The translations under genes were made by a program, and so were the position numbers. Below the pieces are notes generated by a model that made no database searches, was not told the DNA's origin, and worked only from the letters and a program-made list of their open reading frames with translations. Shown here piece after piece: positions 21,426 through 33,836 of a stretch of DNA of 64,000 bases. The number at the start of each line of letters is the position of its first letter. The first letter of the stretch is position 1. The stretch comes from Xanthostigma xanthostigma (lineage: Eukaryota > Arthropoda > Insecta > Raphidioptera > Raphidiidae). Location of the stretch: positions 16,882,001-16,946,000 of the forward strand of contig OY754469.1 in the NCBI GenBank assembly GCA_963575645.1. The letters run 5' to 3'.

Positions 21426-24400
21426 TGCTTCTTAGGGCCAGGCTCTAATGGTCGTGTATTATAAGTATTTCAGTTGCAAATTTTTCGATTGAGTCGAAAT
21501 GCAATGCTCTCCCGATGAGGTTTCATCGATCTTGTCAGTTTATTTAGATTTTGATTTGCGGAACGAAGGTAGTTCAGCTCTTCATTACACCAGTACGAAA
21601 TGACGACCGTTCCGCTATTTTTTGTCATATTTTCTCTTTCCCTGCATAGTGCATATAGTTAAAGTGACGTGATTTTATGATTAATGACAGACCTAAAGCT
21701 AAATGTTTAAGTTGCCATAGCCAAAATAGATCTCCAAGTGATCTGCAGGGAGTATCTAAAAAATGAGAATATTAAATTCAATTGTGAAAGTATTCTACAC
21801 GTGTTTCCTGTATCAAGTTTGATTTTAAATTCGACATAAGCCATTCTGTATTGTCACCACAGATATTATAGACATGGACGAAATTAGATCACGCTATTTT
21901 CCTGTGTTGACCACGGTGTATCATCCACAAACAGTTCCGAACTTTGTATTCATTTATTTATTATTTGCGTTCTAAATAATTCGGTTTTGTTTCCAAGAAA
22001 TGCAGAAATCGTTCGTTATAGATATTTTCCACTAGATACCTGTAATAAGAGGGGTCCAGCCCCTCCCTCGCGTCTAAACTCTGTTACACGCTTTCGATCG
22101 TATTTCTAATCCAAGGAAAAATTATTTTTGCGTCAAATTAAAGGCAAATGATCCCCGTTGGAGCGATAGAGGTCAAATTTTTAAAAGTGTTGAGTTTAAG
22201 CTACACAATTCCCTTCGGAATATTAAATGGTTTTACTCCAATTATATTGAAAATTATTTTCAACTTTTTAAAAATTTTTAAAAAAAGTGGTGAGTAGCAC
22301 GCCTAAACGCATGCCTATTTTCAGATGCGAAACAAACGCTCTAATGTTTAATATAATATGATTCAACTGACGACAATAGTGTATGTTTCTTTAATTGCGG
22401 CCTTTGCTTAAAATTTTGTATCATTTTCTTATTCGGAATATTTTAATTTTATGATAATGAATTAAAACTGCCCTTGCTGAGTTTGGTTTTTACGTACTGT
22501 AATTATTTTGTATATTTTTCTAAATAATGTATTCCTAGAAATTTGTCCATTTTGCGCAATAACAAACGTCTTATAAACTCGGAGAAACGATATGCTTTTT
22601 ATTTTTGTAAATTATTAAAAGAAATATTTCTTTGTATAAATTATAAAGTACCTCAAATATTTGTTCAAAATTGATTTGTAATATAATATTTATCTACCAT
22701 TTTTTTCCTAGAAAATAATTTATTTTGTTTTTAAGGGACACGCTGTATGTTAGCTATTTAAATAATTAATATATATAGAGACCTCACGACAATAATAATA
22801 AGCACGCACTCTATCGACTGAATTCGCGTTCTTAAATAACGACACATTCGAATATCTTACGATTATATTTCTTACGACTTTTATTATTTCAAAATAAAAT
22901 GATTATCACAAAGCATAGCTATTTTAAAATAGCAAAAAAGATAAACACATAAAAGAATATAATTTCTATGCCTGATTCTGATACGCTAAACCTATACTTT
23001 GAAAGAAGATATTGGTTTCATGAAAACTAACATCTAAGTGAAACATTATTCAGTATTCTCACGTCCTAAGACATTACTAACAAGATATAATGGTACGGTA
23101 AATCTCCAAAAACTGCCCTTTAGCGACTTTTATGGTTATTGTATAATGTGTGCCGTAAATTTTTTTTATGAAATTATGAAGAACGCATTAAGAATTTGTA
23201 CGCAAACATATTTAAAAAAAGACTTGTCATAAATGAACAGCATTTTTAAAAAAATGAGTTAAAACGGACTGCTAGTTTTCAGAAAGCACTATTGTAATAT
23301 AGTGCAGTAAGCGAAGCAGTAAAAATAGTACAATTTCCGGCTCGAATTAAAATCAGGGATATTTTTTTGCAATATGTTTTATAAAATAAGTACCTTAGAG
23401 ATCTTATCATGTTATCTGTTTCCAATTATTAAGGGTGGAAACCAGTAAACCATCCTTACATATTAAAAAAACTACTAACTTCTTAACGTACGAATAAATA
23501 GACATATTTTTGAGATCACTGAAATGATTCTGAGGTGTATATTGAGGAAAAACGAAAATATTAAGGGTGAAAGCACATTTAATGATCTCACGTAAAGGCA
23601 TAACTAATAAGAAATGAATAAGTATGATACGCCACCGAGTAATCGCCCTTAAGTCTGACTTCCGTCTCCCGTACTGGCCTAAATATATGGTAAATGGCAG
23701 ATAAACGTAAAGGCGTATTTGCCATATAATATGTGACATGAAGGGACAATACGTCGCAGGAATATTATAAAATCCAAAACTTTACAATGAAGGTCACATG
23801 TATTACTAATAAATTTTAGCTATATTATAATTCTACTAAACACCTTTAGGAATATTGTAAAATGATATTTATATTTTTTTGCGATATCTATCATGAACAA
23901 GTATGTATGTTAACGAAACGTTTGTGAGTCTGTTTTAACTGTGTTTATTTTCAATTATATATACAACCAGCGACGTTTTTAAAAGGCCTAACAGTTAAAT
24001 TGTGGCGTAATTCAAATTTAATTACAACTTGGCTATTCCTGAGTATTTAATAATAACGTCTGTTTGGCCATTGGGTACGTCTTCTACTATAGTGTGTGTT
24101 TGATTTTTAACAAAATGATTTTTAACTTATTTTTCCGTATAATATTTAGTAAACAAAATGAGCGAAACAATTAATAAGCGTTTTTGTTTTGAGTTCAAGG
24201 CCTACTGAAATGTGTATAATTATCAATTTTACCATTTAATGATCGCATTTGCCTTATAATTTATGTAATTGAATACATTAAGTTATAGAAATAGGAATGT
24301 GAAAAAATAGATCTTTATCTCGATGTTTTGGGATTGATAAAACTACAAATCATCTGAATAAACGATAAGTTGGTACCAGTTCGTGATCTTTTTTGCATTT

Positions 24401-24520
24401 CGATGCTTGATACACGCGTTCACTTTGAAATTGGCGGTCAGGGGGAAGTCCAGCTTGAGAGTGTTTTATTTTGCTGCAATTACGTATTTATATTATAATA
24501 TCATAACCATGTCATAAAGT
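21426..24520. other. Long AT-rich stretch, nothing recognised
   Basis: No gene, tRNA or element border that I can support. Short open frames, including 110 codons on the minus strand at 23407-23739, show no family. Confidence 0.5.
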
Positions 24521-24526
24521 AATATT

Positions 24527-24946
24527 CTATATTGTTATACCTAAAATGTTATTGCTATCTTCATCATATCTATAGCATAATTTGAAAAGAACGTGTGCGT
24601 TTTTTTGGGTATATATATTATAAGATTGTACTTCTATAATGCAGATGGCAAGGGGACACTTTGCACGCACGACGTTAGTACATTTACGCATTAGTCCCAA
24701 CCCCAAAGTCCTTATATTGTAGCTGGTACAATGGCACCGATGGTTACAGCACAGGACAAACCTTAAGACATTTCCCAGTAGTTCTGGTACGACGCGATTT
24801 ATCTTAACTAGATTTAGTGATTTATTTTTACCTGAAAATTCATTATAATTTGGTTCAAATATGGTATTTTCTGTGATTACAACTTGTACTGTTGATATAG
24901 TAGGGCTCAATGGAATAAACCAGTGCTTAATGACGTAACAAACCAT
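24527..24946 (-). other. Longest open frame in the window, 139 codons, uncertain
   Basis: The protein has no recognised domain. Its middle is cysteine/histidine-containing (LCCNHRCHCTSYN) but lacks a standard zinc-finger spacing. On the minus strand a TTTTCAGGTAAAAA sequence inside the frame could be a splice donor, so a short exon is possible, and the local composition is slightly less AT-rich. Chance is the more likely explanation. No neighbouring exon was identified. Confidence 0.12.
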
Positions 24947-25090
24947 TGTTCTTTTTCTAGATTTATAATAATGAAAAATTTTGATTTCACAAAAAATGTA
25001 AAAATAACGGAAAATGTCATGAATGGAAAATTGTAATGGTGCGAATGGCGTCTGTTATGACATAAAGTCGAGAACGGACGTTAAACGCAT

Positions 25091-25150
25091 TATTATTATT
25101 ATTATTAGTAGTAGTAGTAGTAGTAGTAGTATTATTATTATTATATTATT
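25091..25150. repeat. ATT/AGT trinucleotide microsatellite
   Basis: (ATT)n followed by about eight AGT units and then (ATT)n again. Confidence 0.95.
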
Positions 25151-25494
25151 TTGATTTCACAGATGAACTAACCAAAACTCTCCTTTACGTAAAGTTATAG
25201 ATTTTGCTACGACTTTCAACAAAAGGTAGTCAATTTCATCAGTTTGAATATGGACTATTTCAACTTAAAAATCGGTTCATTTCAAAAGACCAAATGTTTA
25301 AAATATAATTTTTAATTAATTAATAGGCAAACAATGTATGTATATATATTTATTAGCATAATTTATAATACATTTAATTATTTCCCGTTACAAAATGCAG
25401 CAAAATTCGATGAAATGTATTTTTGATACAAAAACAATTGTTTTCATTTTAAACGTCAAATAGTTGTCCAAAAAAAAAAAAAGAATTTCGATTA

Positions 25495-25735
25495 ATGCTC
25501 CGTCTTTGTCGCACTCACTTATATCTCCCTCTCAACTTCCAATATACGAAACGTAACTCTCTCTCTTACTATCTTCACTAACTTATATCGCCCTCTCAAT
25601 TACCGTTCGCCTCGAACGATCACGCACCATTCGCGAGATGCACTTCCGTAAACGATTTCGTCAGACATTTACCAGCTTACTCCCCAAGTCAAGCGTGCCT
25701 AAAGAAGTTTTACTTCAAAAATAGTATTATAACGG
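25495..25735 (+). repeat. Dispersed repeat shared with 36395-36535
   Basis: Shares TCTTCACTAACTTATATC, CCCTCTCAA, CCAGCTTACTCCCCAAGTCA and AAAGAAGTTTTACTTCAAAA with the second copy in the same order. Class unknown. Confidence 0.7.
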
Positions 25736-25763
25736 GGTCGGAATCTTACTTTCTTACGTTGAT

Positions 25764-25880
25764 GGTGGACACTTGTGTCGACGGTAGACACTGTTATGTC
25801 CACGGTGAACACGGTTATGTCCACGATGGACACAGTTATGTCCGCTGTAGACAAAAATGTCTACGGTTGACACAGTTGTG
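25764..25880. repeat. 21-bp minisatellite with palindromic units
   Basis: About five imperfect 21-bp units built on GACAC(A/T)GTTATGTCCACGGT. Each contains GACA/TGTC pairs. Because 21 is a multiple of three, an open frame of 74 codons runs through it with seven-residue repeats (GEHGYVH, DGHSYVR). I see no start context or family to support translation. Confidence 0.8.
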
Positions 25881-25989
25881 TGAGCGACAGAAAAGGAAAG
25901 TGTGGCTGAATTTCAGCTATTTTATAGGATATACGTGGAAAAAATGTAGTCTCGACTGTAAGGCTTTTATGACTCGTTATTAACACAAT

Positions 25990-27530
25990 GTCACAACTCG
26001 TTATATAATATAATGCATTACAAACTAGATACATAAATTACCATTCCGTACTTTTTAAGAGCTAAAAAATCCACACATTTTCTTCAACAATATCGCTTTC
26101 AATAGATAGACCAGCTAGATTGGTAGGATTTGTTTGGGACATTGTCGATTTTTAGTAAGTTCTGATAAAATTTGAAGGTGATTCTATAGCCTTTCATTGT
26201 CCCTCAGGAACTGACGTCTTGGGCATCGTCTAACGTAGATTTTGCTAGTAAATACATTTATGTTATAACAATTGAACAGGCGAACAGCAACTTAGCGAAC
26301 CAAAAAGCGTGCACTAAGACAGAACTTTTATCACGTGAGTAAAAAAATAAACGAATTAACTTCATGTCACTATATCATATCATATATGTCACTCAATAAT
26401 AAAGATTTTTTGTAGCATTTTCATTAGTTTTTCCAGTGCTGCACGCGTAAGATTTTGCGTGTTAGCGATACCGTCAAACAGCTTTGAATCGGAAATGCGA
26501 GGCCAGAATTGGTCTAAAAATGTTCTGCATAAAACGCAGGGAACTAATGTAACTATGTAGGTAGGTACCTGTCGTCAGTAGCGCACTGGATATTGGGAAG
26601 AAAGGTGTTGTTGCATCGGCAATTAAAATATTATATTGAAATATGAGGGTATACTCTTCGAAACATTAGCAAATAAATGCAAATCTCATATTAGTAATTG
26701 CGTTTTTATCCACTACCACTGAAGACCTTGCCTTCATAACAATCAATAATAATTTATATTGAAATAGATGTCAAAGACATTTGTATACTACTTAAATTTA
26801 TATTTCGTACATTTGTGAGATACTTTGTATAATTTATAGAAACATTTTGATTTTCAGTAGTAGTCATCTTGTAAAATTCTGTAGTTACGCCACTGCTTAA
26901 TATATTATATGCGTATTCCTACTGCAATTATGATGCATTTTTGTCATGATACTCATGACATGTTATTTTCACATTTTTAAAGAAAATCAAATGCACGAAA
27001 TGTTGAATTACCAAGGGGAAAAATTAAAAATATTGTTTATGGATGATTTGGGACTTAAATATCGTATTGTTATAAGCATATCGTGATAACAAATCCAAAA
27101 TTGCAATAGTTAAAACCGCATAAATTAACACTTTTAAAATTGGGATCTTTTTAATTAATCTTTGATCATAAAAACGGTAGATTAATATTATGTTTCTAGT
27201 ACGTGATGACAATATGTTAAAAACCAGTAGCAGCGAGTTTTAGCAGTCACATGAGTCATAACATCATCACGCACGAGAGACATATAATATTTTTTTCACG
27301 CAACATCTAAAAAATAACTTATTCTCACATAAACAGTGGCACGTGTTATAATAGCATTAAGAACAAGATATAGAGTGTTACATTTTTAGCACGTATCCTC
27401 TATGAAATAGCTGATTTTCACATAACTTTCAAAATTTTTGACAGTTCAATTTTGATCAAGTTCATTATTGTAGGCTGCGTGTGATTTTCACACTTTTACA
27501 AATGGTAGTACGACTGCGTTTCGTGTTTCT
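25990..27530. other. AT-rich stretch, nothing recognised
   Basis: Only a short shared word (TCTATGAAATAGCTGATTTTCA near 27400) related to the MITE at 57784 is seen. Confidence 0.5.
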
Positions 27531-27531
27531 C

Positions 27532-28196
27532 TTTTTAGTGTATTTGCCATAAGGCACTTACACTATTGGCGTCGGTCGGATGGCGGGACCTAGGGGTCGG
27601 ACCAAAATTTCTCGACGTTTCATAAGTTTCTAAGAAGTTTGGCACCATTTTTGGAAATGTTTATATATATATATATATGTGTTAGCACGATAACTCTCGA
27701 CAGACTCAATCGATTTAAACGAAATTTGGTCCACACCTTGGAATCCATCACCGCACGAAGCCTATTTAAAATGGACCTAATCGGGCCATGTTAAGGGTGG
27801 TATTTAGGGGTTGAAAAAAGTTTTCGGGCCCAAAAATACCGAAAAAATTCTCAGAATCGTTTCAAAATTCAAATTTAACCCTTTAGTAGGTATTAAAATG
27901 TGCCGCTAAAATTTTAAAAAAATCGGCCCCACAGGACCGGACTTACAAATTTTATGAAAACACAAGTTTACTGATATAGATTTACATACAGAAGGGTGTA
28001 TATAATTTGGTACAGATGTTGAATTGCTATGTAGTATTAAAATTAACTAAAAAAATGTTGTTTTAAGGGGTGTATTAAGGGGTAATTTTTTTTATTTTGT
28101 TCAAAAACAAAGTTAAGCTCATACAATAGAGCCACACTGCCTATAAAAGCAAATACACTATATGTCGGCAGGGTTTCGCACTGCGACCCGAGTTTT
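27532..28196 (+). repeat. Direct repeat R, copy 1
   Basis: Runs from TTTTTAGTGTATTTGCCATA to GCACTGCGACCCGAGTTTT. Includes CTAGGGGTCGGACCAAAATT and ATCCATCACCGCACGAAGCC. AGTGTATTTGC at the left is mirrored by GCAAATACACT at about 28149, hinting at a TIR element of about 620 bp plus shared flank. Copy 2 lies 4291 bp downstream in the same orientation. Confidence 0.88.
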
Positions 28197-28443
28197 ATTT
28201 ATTTTATGAGGGGTCGTGCAAAAAAAATATTACCAGTATTATTATCCCTATACTTAATTAATATTTGTACACAACTCTTAGCTTTAAAAAACTATAGTAA
28301 TAACAGATTTTCAACATGAAACAAAATTACGTTGGATTTCATTCGTTTGCTTGTATATATAGATTTCGCCTGAAAAGTTTGCGTTAATATTCGTTTTGTC
28401 AAGATTCTATCATAATTCGACTATTTTTCACATAACTCGATAA

Positions 28444-28461
28444 TCGAGGTTCTACTGTATT
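28444..28461. repeat. Solo end of a pogo-like element
   Basis: CGAGGTTCTACTGTA is identical to the right terminus of the MITE at 55287-55609. No left end is visible nearby. Confidence 0.5.
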
Positions 28462-28479
28462 CTAAGTTTAGGCAGCAAT

Positions 28480-29830
28480 TGGCAGTATAGAATAGCTGCG
28501 GCGAAAGATGTATCCACCGCGTCATAGTGACGTGAACGCATTGCGCCCGCCTTCTAGCCTATTAGCTGTTTCGGAGATCCATGTGCGTCGAGTGTTTATT
28601 TTTATTCTACCGCTATAAATTGATATGTCAAATTTATTCCACACGCCACTGTCTGCGGGCAAGTAGGCGTTCACTACCATATTATTATTTTTTTTTTTTA
28701 TTGTGACAAAACAAAACAAACAAATATGTGCTTCAACCCTGGGGTTAACTACCATATTATTGATGACGTGCCTGGCTTCAACTCTCACCGCGGGCACTAT
28801 ACCAGATTTCATTAAAATCGGGTCAATCGTTTTTCAGCGATGCCGGTCCAAACAGGCAAACAAAAAAACAGACATAGGGTTCCGTTACAACTTATTACTT
28901 ATTAGTGAGTAAGTTTCCATCGTTATATCAAATTCGATTAACAAATATTTGTGAACTTTTTTTAATACAGTTATAACGAAACATGAAAGAGTTTCGTTGA
29001 CGGTTTGTATGTTTTTGTGTTGTTGACTTTGACAAGTATAAATCATAATAATTCTGAGTGAATGGAGAAAATAAAACAAATGTTTAACAGAATATTATGT
29101 CAATTATATTTTATATCATAGTATCAATGGTCAAATCGTTAATAATCAATTGAGTTTGACAAACATCAAAGTATGTATGAAGTTTTCCAATAGACAATTT
29201 GACTGCTTAAATTGCTCTCTTGTTCGTTAACATCGAGTTCTTTTTGATACAGCTCGTTCAAATACACAACACAACAAATGCATTAAATTTTAAAAAAACT
29301 GTCCGTCTAAAAAAGTCAATAAAAATAAAAATGTAGTTAAGTTTGAGGTCATTTTGGATTAAAAGAATATAAAAAATTCTAGTTATTTATTTAATGAAGA
29401 TCCCAAAGTTTAATTATTTTTTCTTTTATGGAACTTTTTTCGAAGACAGTTTATTTTTTCTTTATAGTTTTATCACTTTTTAGAGACATTTTTAAAAGTG
29501 GTTCAATTTTTTATTGAGTTTGCGCACATTGATTCATTTTTCTTGATATTCGATTATTGAACTAGAAAACAAAATTACAAAACCAATTTAAGTAAAAATT
29601 ACATGAGACCATTTCGAAGTTGAAATCGTTCAACTCGGTTAAGCATTCCAGAAATTAAGGCCGAACAAACATAGAATTGATAACCTCCTTTTTTGAAGTC
29701 GGTTAAAAAATGAGCCCGTTCCTCCACTCATCAGAATTAATTTCTCTCATTTAGTTTTAATAGATCCATAATTCGTAGTTAGATCCATAATCTACAGATC
29801 CGGACGCTAATGACCTTTGATGTCGATGCG
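28480..29830. other. Stretch with no supported gene
   Basis: CCATATTATT words at 28678 and 28752 and GACATAGGGTTCCGTTAC at 28869 look like repeat debris. TTGATAACCTCCTTTTTTGA then AGTCGGTTAAAAA at about 29678-29710 is a phrase I recall from lepidopteran repeats. Confidence 0.4.
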
Positions 29831-30056
29831 TCCATAAATATATACCAATATATAAAGTTGAAGAGTTTGTTTGTTTGGTTGAACGCGCTAATCTCAGGAA
29901 CTACTGGTTCGAATTGAAAAAAAATTTCTGTTGGATAGCCCATTTATCGATTTTATTTATCAATGAAAAATGTTGCAAAATGTATCTCAAAATTAGCTTC
30001 TATTCAGGTGAAATGCCCTAACTAAATATTCCAACATGAGCGTCGTAAATTCACAA

Positions 30057-30129
30057 GCCCAGCTAGCTCAGTCGGTAAAGCATGCGACTCTTAATCTCGG
30101 GGTCGTGGGTTCGAGCACCACGTTGGGCG
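30057..30129 (+). tRNA. tRNA-Lys(CTT)-like, probably a pseudogene
   Basis: A 73-nt cloverleaf with full 7-bp acceptor stem (GCCCAGC/GTTGGGC), A box region TAGCTCAGTCGG, anticodon CTT at 30090-30092 and T loop TTCGAGC. Three stems carry a mismatch: the D stem (GCTC with AAGC), the anticodon stem (TGCGA with TCTCG) and the T stem (GTGGG with ACCAC). A normal lysine tRNA has GAGC, TGAGA/TCTCA and GTGGG/CCCAC at these places. It lies inside a Helitron-like element, so it is best read as a captured, decaying gene or a SINE head. Confidence 0.7.
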
Positions 30130-30235
30130 AATATATTTTTAATTTTTATTTATTTTCTACATTGCTTTCTTACATTTAAATTTATTTTATTTTAATTTTA
30201 TTTACGACTAATAAAAATTAAATAAATTTAATTAA

Positions 30236-30510
30236 TAGCACTTTCAAAAACTGTTACAACTTTAGGTACCTATATAAAAACAATTTTCTTACAGTGTTTT
30301 CAATTAAATATTTATTATATTTTATTAATTACAGTAATTATTGATTTAAAAGAAATTTATTACTAAGAAAAAGTATAAATACTGCTTTTTATCGACAGAA
30401 ACTTTTGAACGGTAACTCCGATCATCATGAAATTTGGACACAGCATTCATCTCGGTAAACTAAGATGAATGTGTCTCTCCCTTCCCCATTCGCTCTTTTG
30501 CACCCGGGTG
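30236..30510 (+). repeat. Dispersed repeat shared with 9285-9545
   Basis: Same block order as at 9285, with an extra AT-rich insertion. Leads directly into the Helitron 3' end at 30530. Confidence 0.75.
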
Positions 30511-30530
30511 AAACCGGGCGGGATAGCTAG

Positions 30531-31138
30531 TAACTATATATAAAAAATGTTAGTGTCATTTAAACGCGCTGTGTAGTTCGTAAATAGTGCGTCAATTGTT
30601 GATTGCGCTCGATCCCTTTCTTCCTTTATAATCATGCCTCACTTTCGTTCCATCGCCTCGCGAACTTATCCTCACTATAGAAACTTCGTCACTGCAGCGA
30701 TACCTTCCCAGCGTCTCACTCTACCTCAACATGGGGGTGCGGTGTTGCAAAAAAAAAATAAGCAACTCGGTGACCCACACGCTAGCTGGGGAAATAAATA
30801 TCTTGATGGGCATTGTTTACTTGTTTAAAAGTCAAAATATTTGGTATCTTTTATTCATCTTTTGTTAATGAAACACTTCTATACAATTTTATTCATGATG
30901 GCAATTAAATAGGTTGCGTGGCGAGTGGAAAGCAAAATTGTGCCCTTGCATTATTTAAATCTACCAAATTATAGTGAACGTCGATACTCCCCTCGCCTCT
31001 TCGCGGTCTTTCTGTCTCTTACTGCCCGGTCTATCTCTCTCTCTTTCTTTTTTCTGTATGCGTGCACACGTGACAATTTTAATTAGATCCTCGATATGCA
31101 TATATACAAAGTTTAACAGAAAGTTATTTTCAAATTTC
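30531..31138. other. Stretch without supported gene
   Basis: A 64-codon frame at 30634-30828 sits in a slightly GC-richer patch but has no recognisable family. Confidence 0.4.
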
Positions 31139-31140
31139 TA

Positions 31141-31717
31141 ATGGCCATATTCATCGAACACTGTTAAAGATAGAAATTACTAATCTTGGAACAAGTTTAT
31201 TCGTTACAATAAAATTTACTTTCAATGCACCAACCAAAGTATCAGGTAAAATAGTTAGTTGAAAAATAAATACACACTGCACTATACTCCTTGGTATTTT
31301 TGTTGAATATTGTGACGTTCACCCAAAAATATGACCGATGGTGTTATTGTAAACGTCAAAAAAAAACTTTCATTAAAATAATAATGTTTTATCCTAACCC
31401 AATTGCGCGCACAAAACTTCCACTAACTTAATTGTTTTACAACTATACATTTCACAAAAGGTTAATAAACAACACATAAATAAATAAATAATAGGTACTC
31501 CACGTTTATAGATTAGGTATTATGATGTATGTGGCGGCCATTATTATTTTCTCAGACGAATAAATATTTTATACCCGAGATTTTGGACAGAATAGATTTA
31601 TACCTGTAGTATACGTAATATTATGTTTGGTGAATTATTGAATTATCGCTATTTATTCGGAGGAATGGAACAAATGAACCGAATAGATAACTACTTACAT
31701 TCGGTGAATATGGCCAT
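31141..31717. mobile_element. MITE with ATGGCCATATTCA ends, copy 1
   Basis: Left ATGGCCATATTCATCGAA and right TTCGGTGAATATGGCCAT are inverted repeats. An inverted copy lies at 41221-41790 and shares GGCGGCCATTATTATTTT-type, TTGGTGGAAG-type and ATAAATAGCGATA-type segments. The 68-codon frame at 31623-31829 overlaps its right end and is not a gene. Confidence 0.85.
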
Positions 31718-31822
31718 AAGAAAGATTCATGAGTTCATCGCAAACCTACAGACAAAAAATCTACGTATAACCCTCTATGCCTCTAATAAATGTAGCACAG
31801 AAATTAAGCTTGACTATATTTA

Positions 31823-32510
31823 TTTTTAGTGTATTTGCCATAAGGCACTTACACTATTGGCGTCGGTCGGATGGCGGGACCTAGGGGTCGGACCAAAATT
31901 TCTCGACGTTTCATAGCCTTCTAAACACTTTGGCACCATTTTTGGAAAAGTATGTTTATATATGTATATATATAATATATATATTTATATATATATATAT
32001 ATGTGTGCGGGCTATAACTTTCGAAGGAGTTAATTGATTTTAACGAAATTTGGACCACATGTTGAAATCCATCACCGCACGAAGCCTATTTAAAATGGGC
32101 CCAATCGGGCCACTTTAAGGGTAGGTTTTAGGGGTTGAAAAATATTTTTGGGCCCAAAAATACCTAAAAATTTCTCTGAATCATTTCAAAATTGAAATTT
32201 ACCCCTTTAGTAATGATTAAAATGTGCTACCAAAATTTTATTAAAATCGGCCCGACAGGACCGGAATTAAAAATTTTATGAAAACGTTAGTTTGTAGATA
32301 TGGATTTATTTAGTGAAGGGTGAATTTAATTTGTTGTATTTATAACAATATTAAAATTAAGAAAAAATATTATTTTAAGGGGTGTATTAAGGGGTTAAAT
32401 TTTTTATTTTTTTCAAAAATAAAGTTAAGTATATATAAGGGAGCCACACTGCCTATAATAGCAAATACACTATATTGTCGGCAGGGTTTCGCACTGCGAC
32501 CCGAGTTTTT
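31823..32510 (+). repeat. Direct repeat R, copy 2
   Basis: Same borders and order as 27532-28196, with an expanded TA-rich tract near 31950-32000 and scattered substitutions. Confidence 0.88.
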
Positions 32511-32749
32511 AAATTTTCTAAGATGGATTATAAGATAAAAAAAAACAGTGAATTCCTAGTAATTTCAACTTTCAAGATTCTCAGATTCGCGAATTCGACG
32601 ATGCTAAATATTATTATCTCAACATTTTTTGGCAGCTGACTACGGAACTTTGCATCACTTCTGTAAGATTCGCTAAGCTATATATATAAAAAAAAATAAT
32701 TTCAGTATATTGAGTATGGAGTATGAGAGAAAAGTAAGATTACTAGACA

Positions 32750-33003
32750 CTAGTGGCCTGGTTCAGCTTTGCCCGAATTTGTAGATTGCTATCGTGTTTT
32801 CGTTGACTTACGTTGCAAAATTGGTCGTCACGAAAAGCGATTTTATTTTAACGCGATACCATATATCTACCCTATGTCCATCATGAGGGTCCATTCTAAA
32901 TATTGGTGAAAAAAAAATTAAATCGGATGAGTAGTTTCGGAGATTACCGTCTACATACACACAAACTCACAAAATTTACCCTCTATCTTTATATAAGTAT
33001 AGC
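32750..33003 (-). mobile_element. Helitron, non-autonomous, complete or nearly so
   Basis: On the minus strand it starts near TATACTTATATAAAGATAGA and ends CCAGGCCACTAG followed by T. Internal TCCGAAACTACTCATCCGAT and TCGTGACGACCAATTTTGCA match the copies at 7832 and 58549. The first two bases are degraded. Confidence 0.75.
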
Positions 33004-33091
33004 TACCTATAGATAGTAAAGATTTGTAACCTATAGCTTAACGATCAAAATTCGGACTAGTTTTGCATTATTCTGGATTCTAGATTTTTGG

Positions 33092-33229
33092 TGCTATTTT
33101 GTATAGTTGCTGTAAGAATTTATAGTCATATAAATTCTTTAATACCAACAAATTTAACATCACCAATATAATATTAAAGTGAGACAGAAATGTAACAGCG
33201 CTGTTAATTTTAACATAGACCAAATAGCG
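33092..33229. mobile_element. MITE with GTGCTATTNTGTA ends, copy 1
   Basis: Contains AAGTGAGACAGAAATGTAAC and AGCGCTGTTAATTTTAACAT. Related copies are at 46674-46815 and 60760-60900. Ends are degraded here. Confidence 0.6.
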
Positions 33230-33649
33230 GTACCTATATTATGTCAGAGGAGTTTGGTTATAACGTCGTGTTAACCCTGTGCTTGTACTATGAGAGAGGG
33301 AGAGGGGAGCTTCGTTAACGATATTTGAAATCAACTATTTTATATTATAATAGCATGTAATTCATTTAAATGATTTACTAACGGTATAATGACAATAAAT
33401 TTTGGATAGCTTGCGTATAATTTTGGAACTGGAATACTAACATGTCTCCCAAAATATAATTAAGTCGCGGATTCGTGAATTTGCAGGGTGTCGCGCTGTT
33501 ATTCACTTAAGATATTTTAAAATTTTATAATTTGGTAAAATTAACATTCAAACACTATGTACTTACAAAACCGAGAACAATAATTCTAGTCTAAAATGTT
33601 TTTGATATTCTACTCTAAAACGATAACACAAAAGTTGTGAATTGGGAAA
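33230..33649. other. Stretch without supported feature
   Basis: No gene or border recognised. Confidence 0.5.
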
Positions 33650-33717
33650 TGTAAATTACGAGTTTTTGTAATAAAAAATATAGAATAGTTACTTCTTACC
33701 ACAACAATTTTATTAGC

Positions 33718-33753
33718 GGATGTACATTTTGGGAGCTATGCTCTCATCTTCAG
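33718..33753 (-). ncRNA. Hammerhead-like motif, left arm of the 33.7-kb hairpin
   Basis: On the minus strand: CTGAAGA, T, stem II GAGAGC-ATA-GCTCCC with one mismatch, then AAAA where GAAA is expected, then palindrome ATGTACAT and C. The core G12 equivalent is changed to A, so this copy should be inactive if the assignment is right. Confidence 0.3.
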
Positions 33754-33836
33754 CAAACACTAAATTAAATTACTAAACAGAAACCTTAACTTAATATAAC
33801 AATTACAGGTATAAAACAAAAAAAAATTGGTTGTCT

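Larger units (their letters stand above)
29836..30530 (+). mobile_element. Helitron composite carrying a tRNA-Lys-like sequence
   Basis: A degraded 5' end (TATACCAATATATAAAGTTG) is followed by GAACGCGCTAATCTCAGGAA. The 3' end is CACCCGGGTGAAACCGGGCG then GGATAGCTAG followed by T. CCCGG/CCGGG can form the terminal hairpin before CTAG. Inside are a tRNA-Lys-like sequence and the repeat shared with 9285-9545. The borders match Helitron rules at the 3' side; the 5' side is inferred. Confidence 0.65.
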
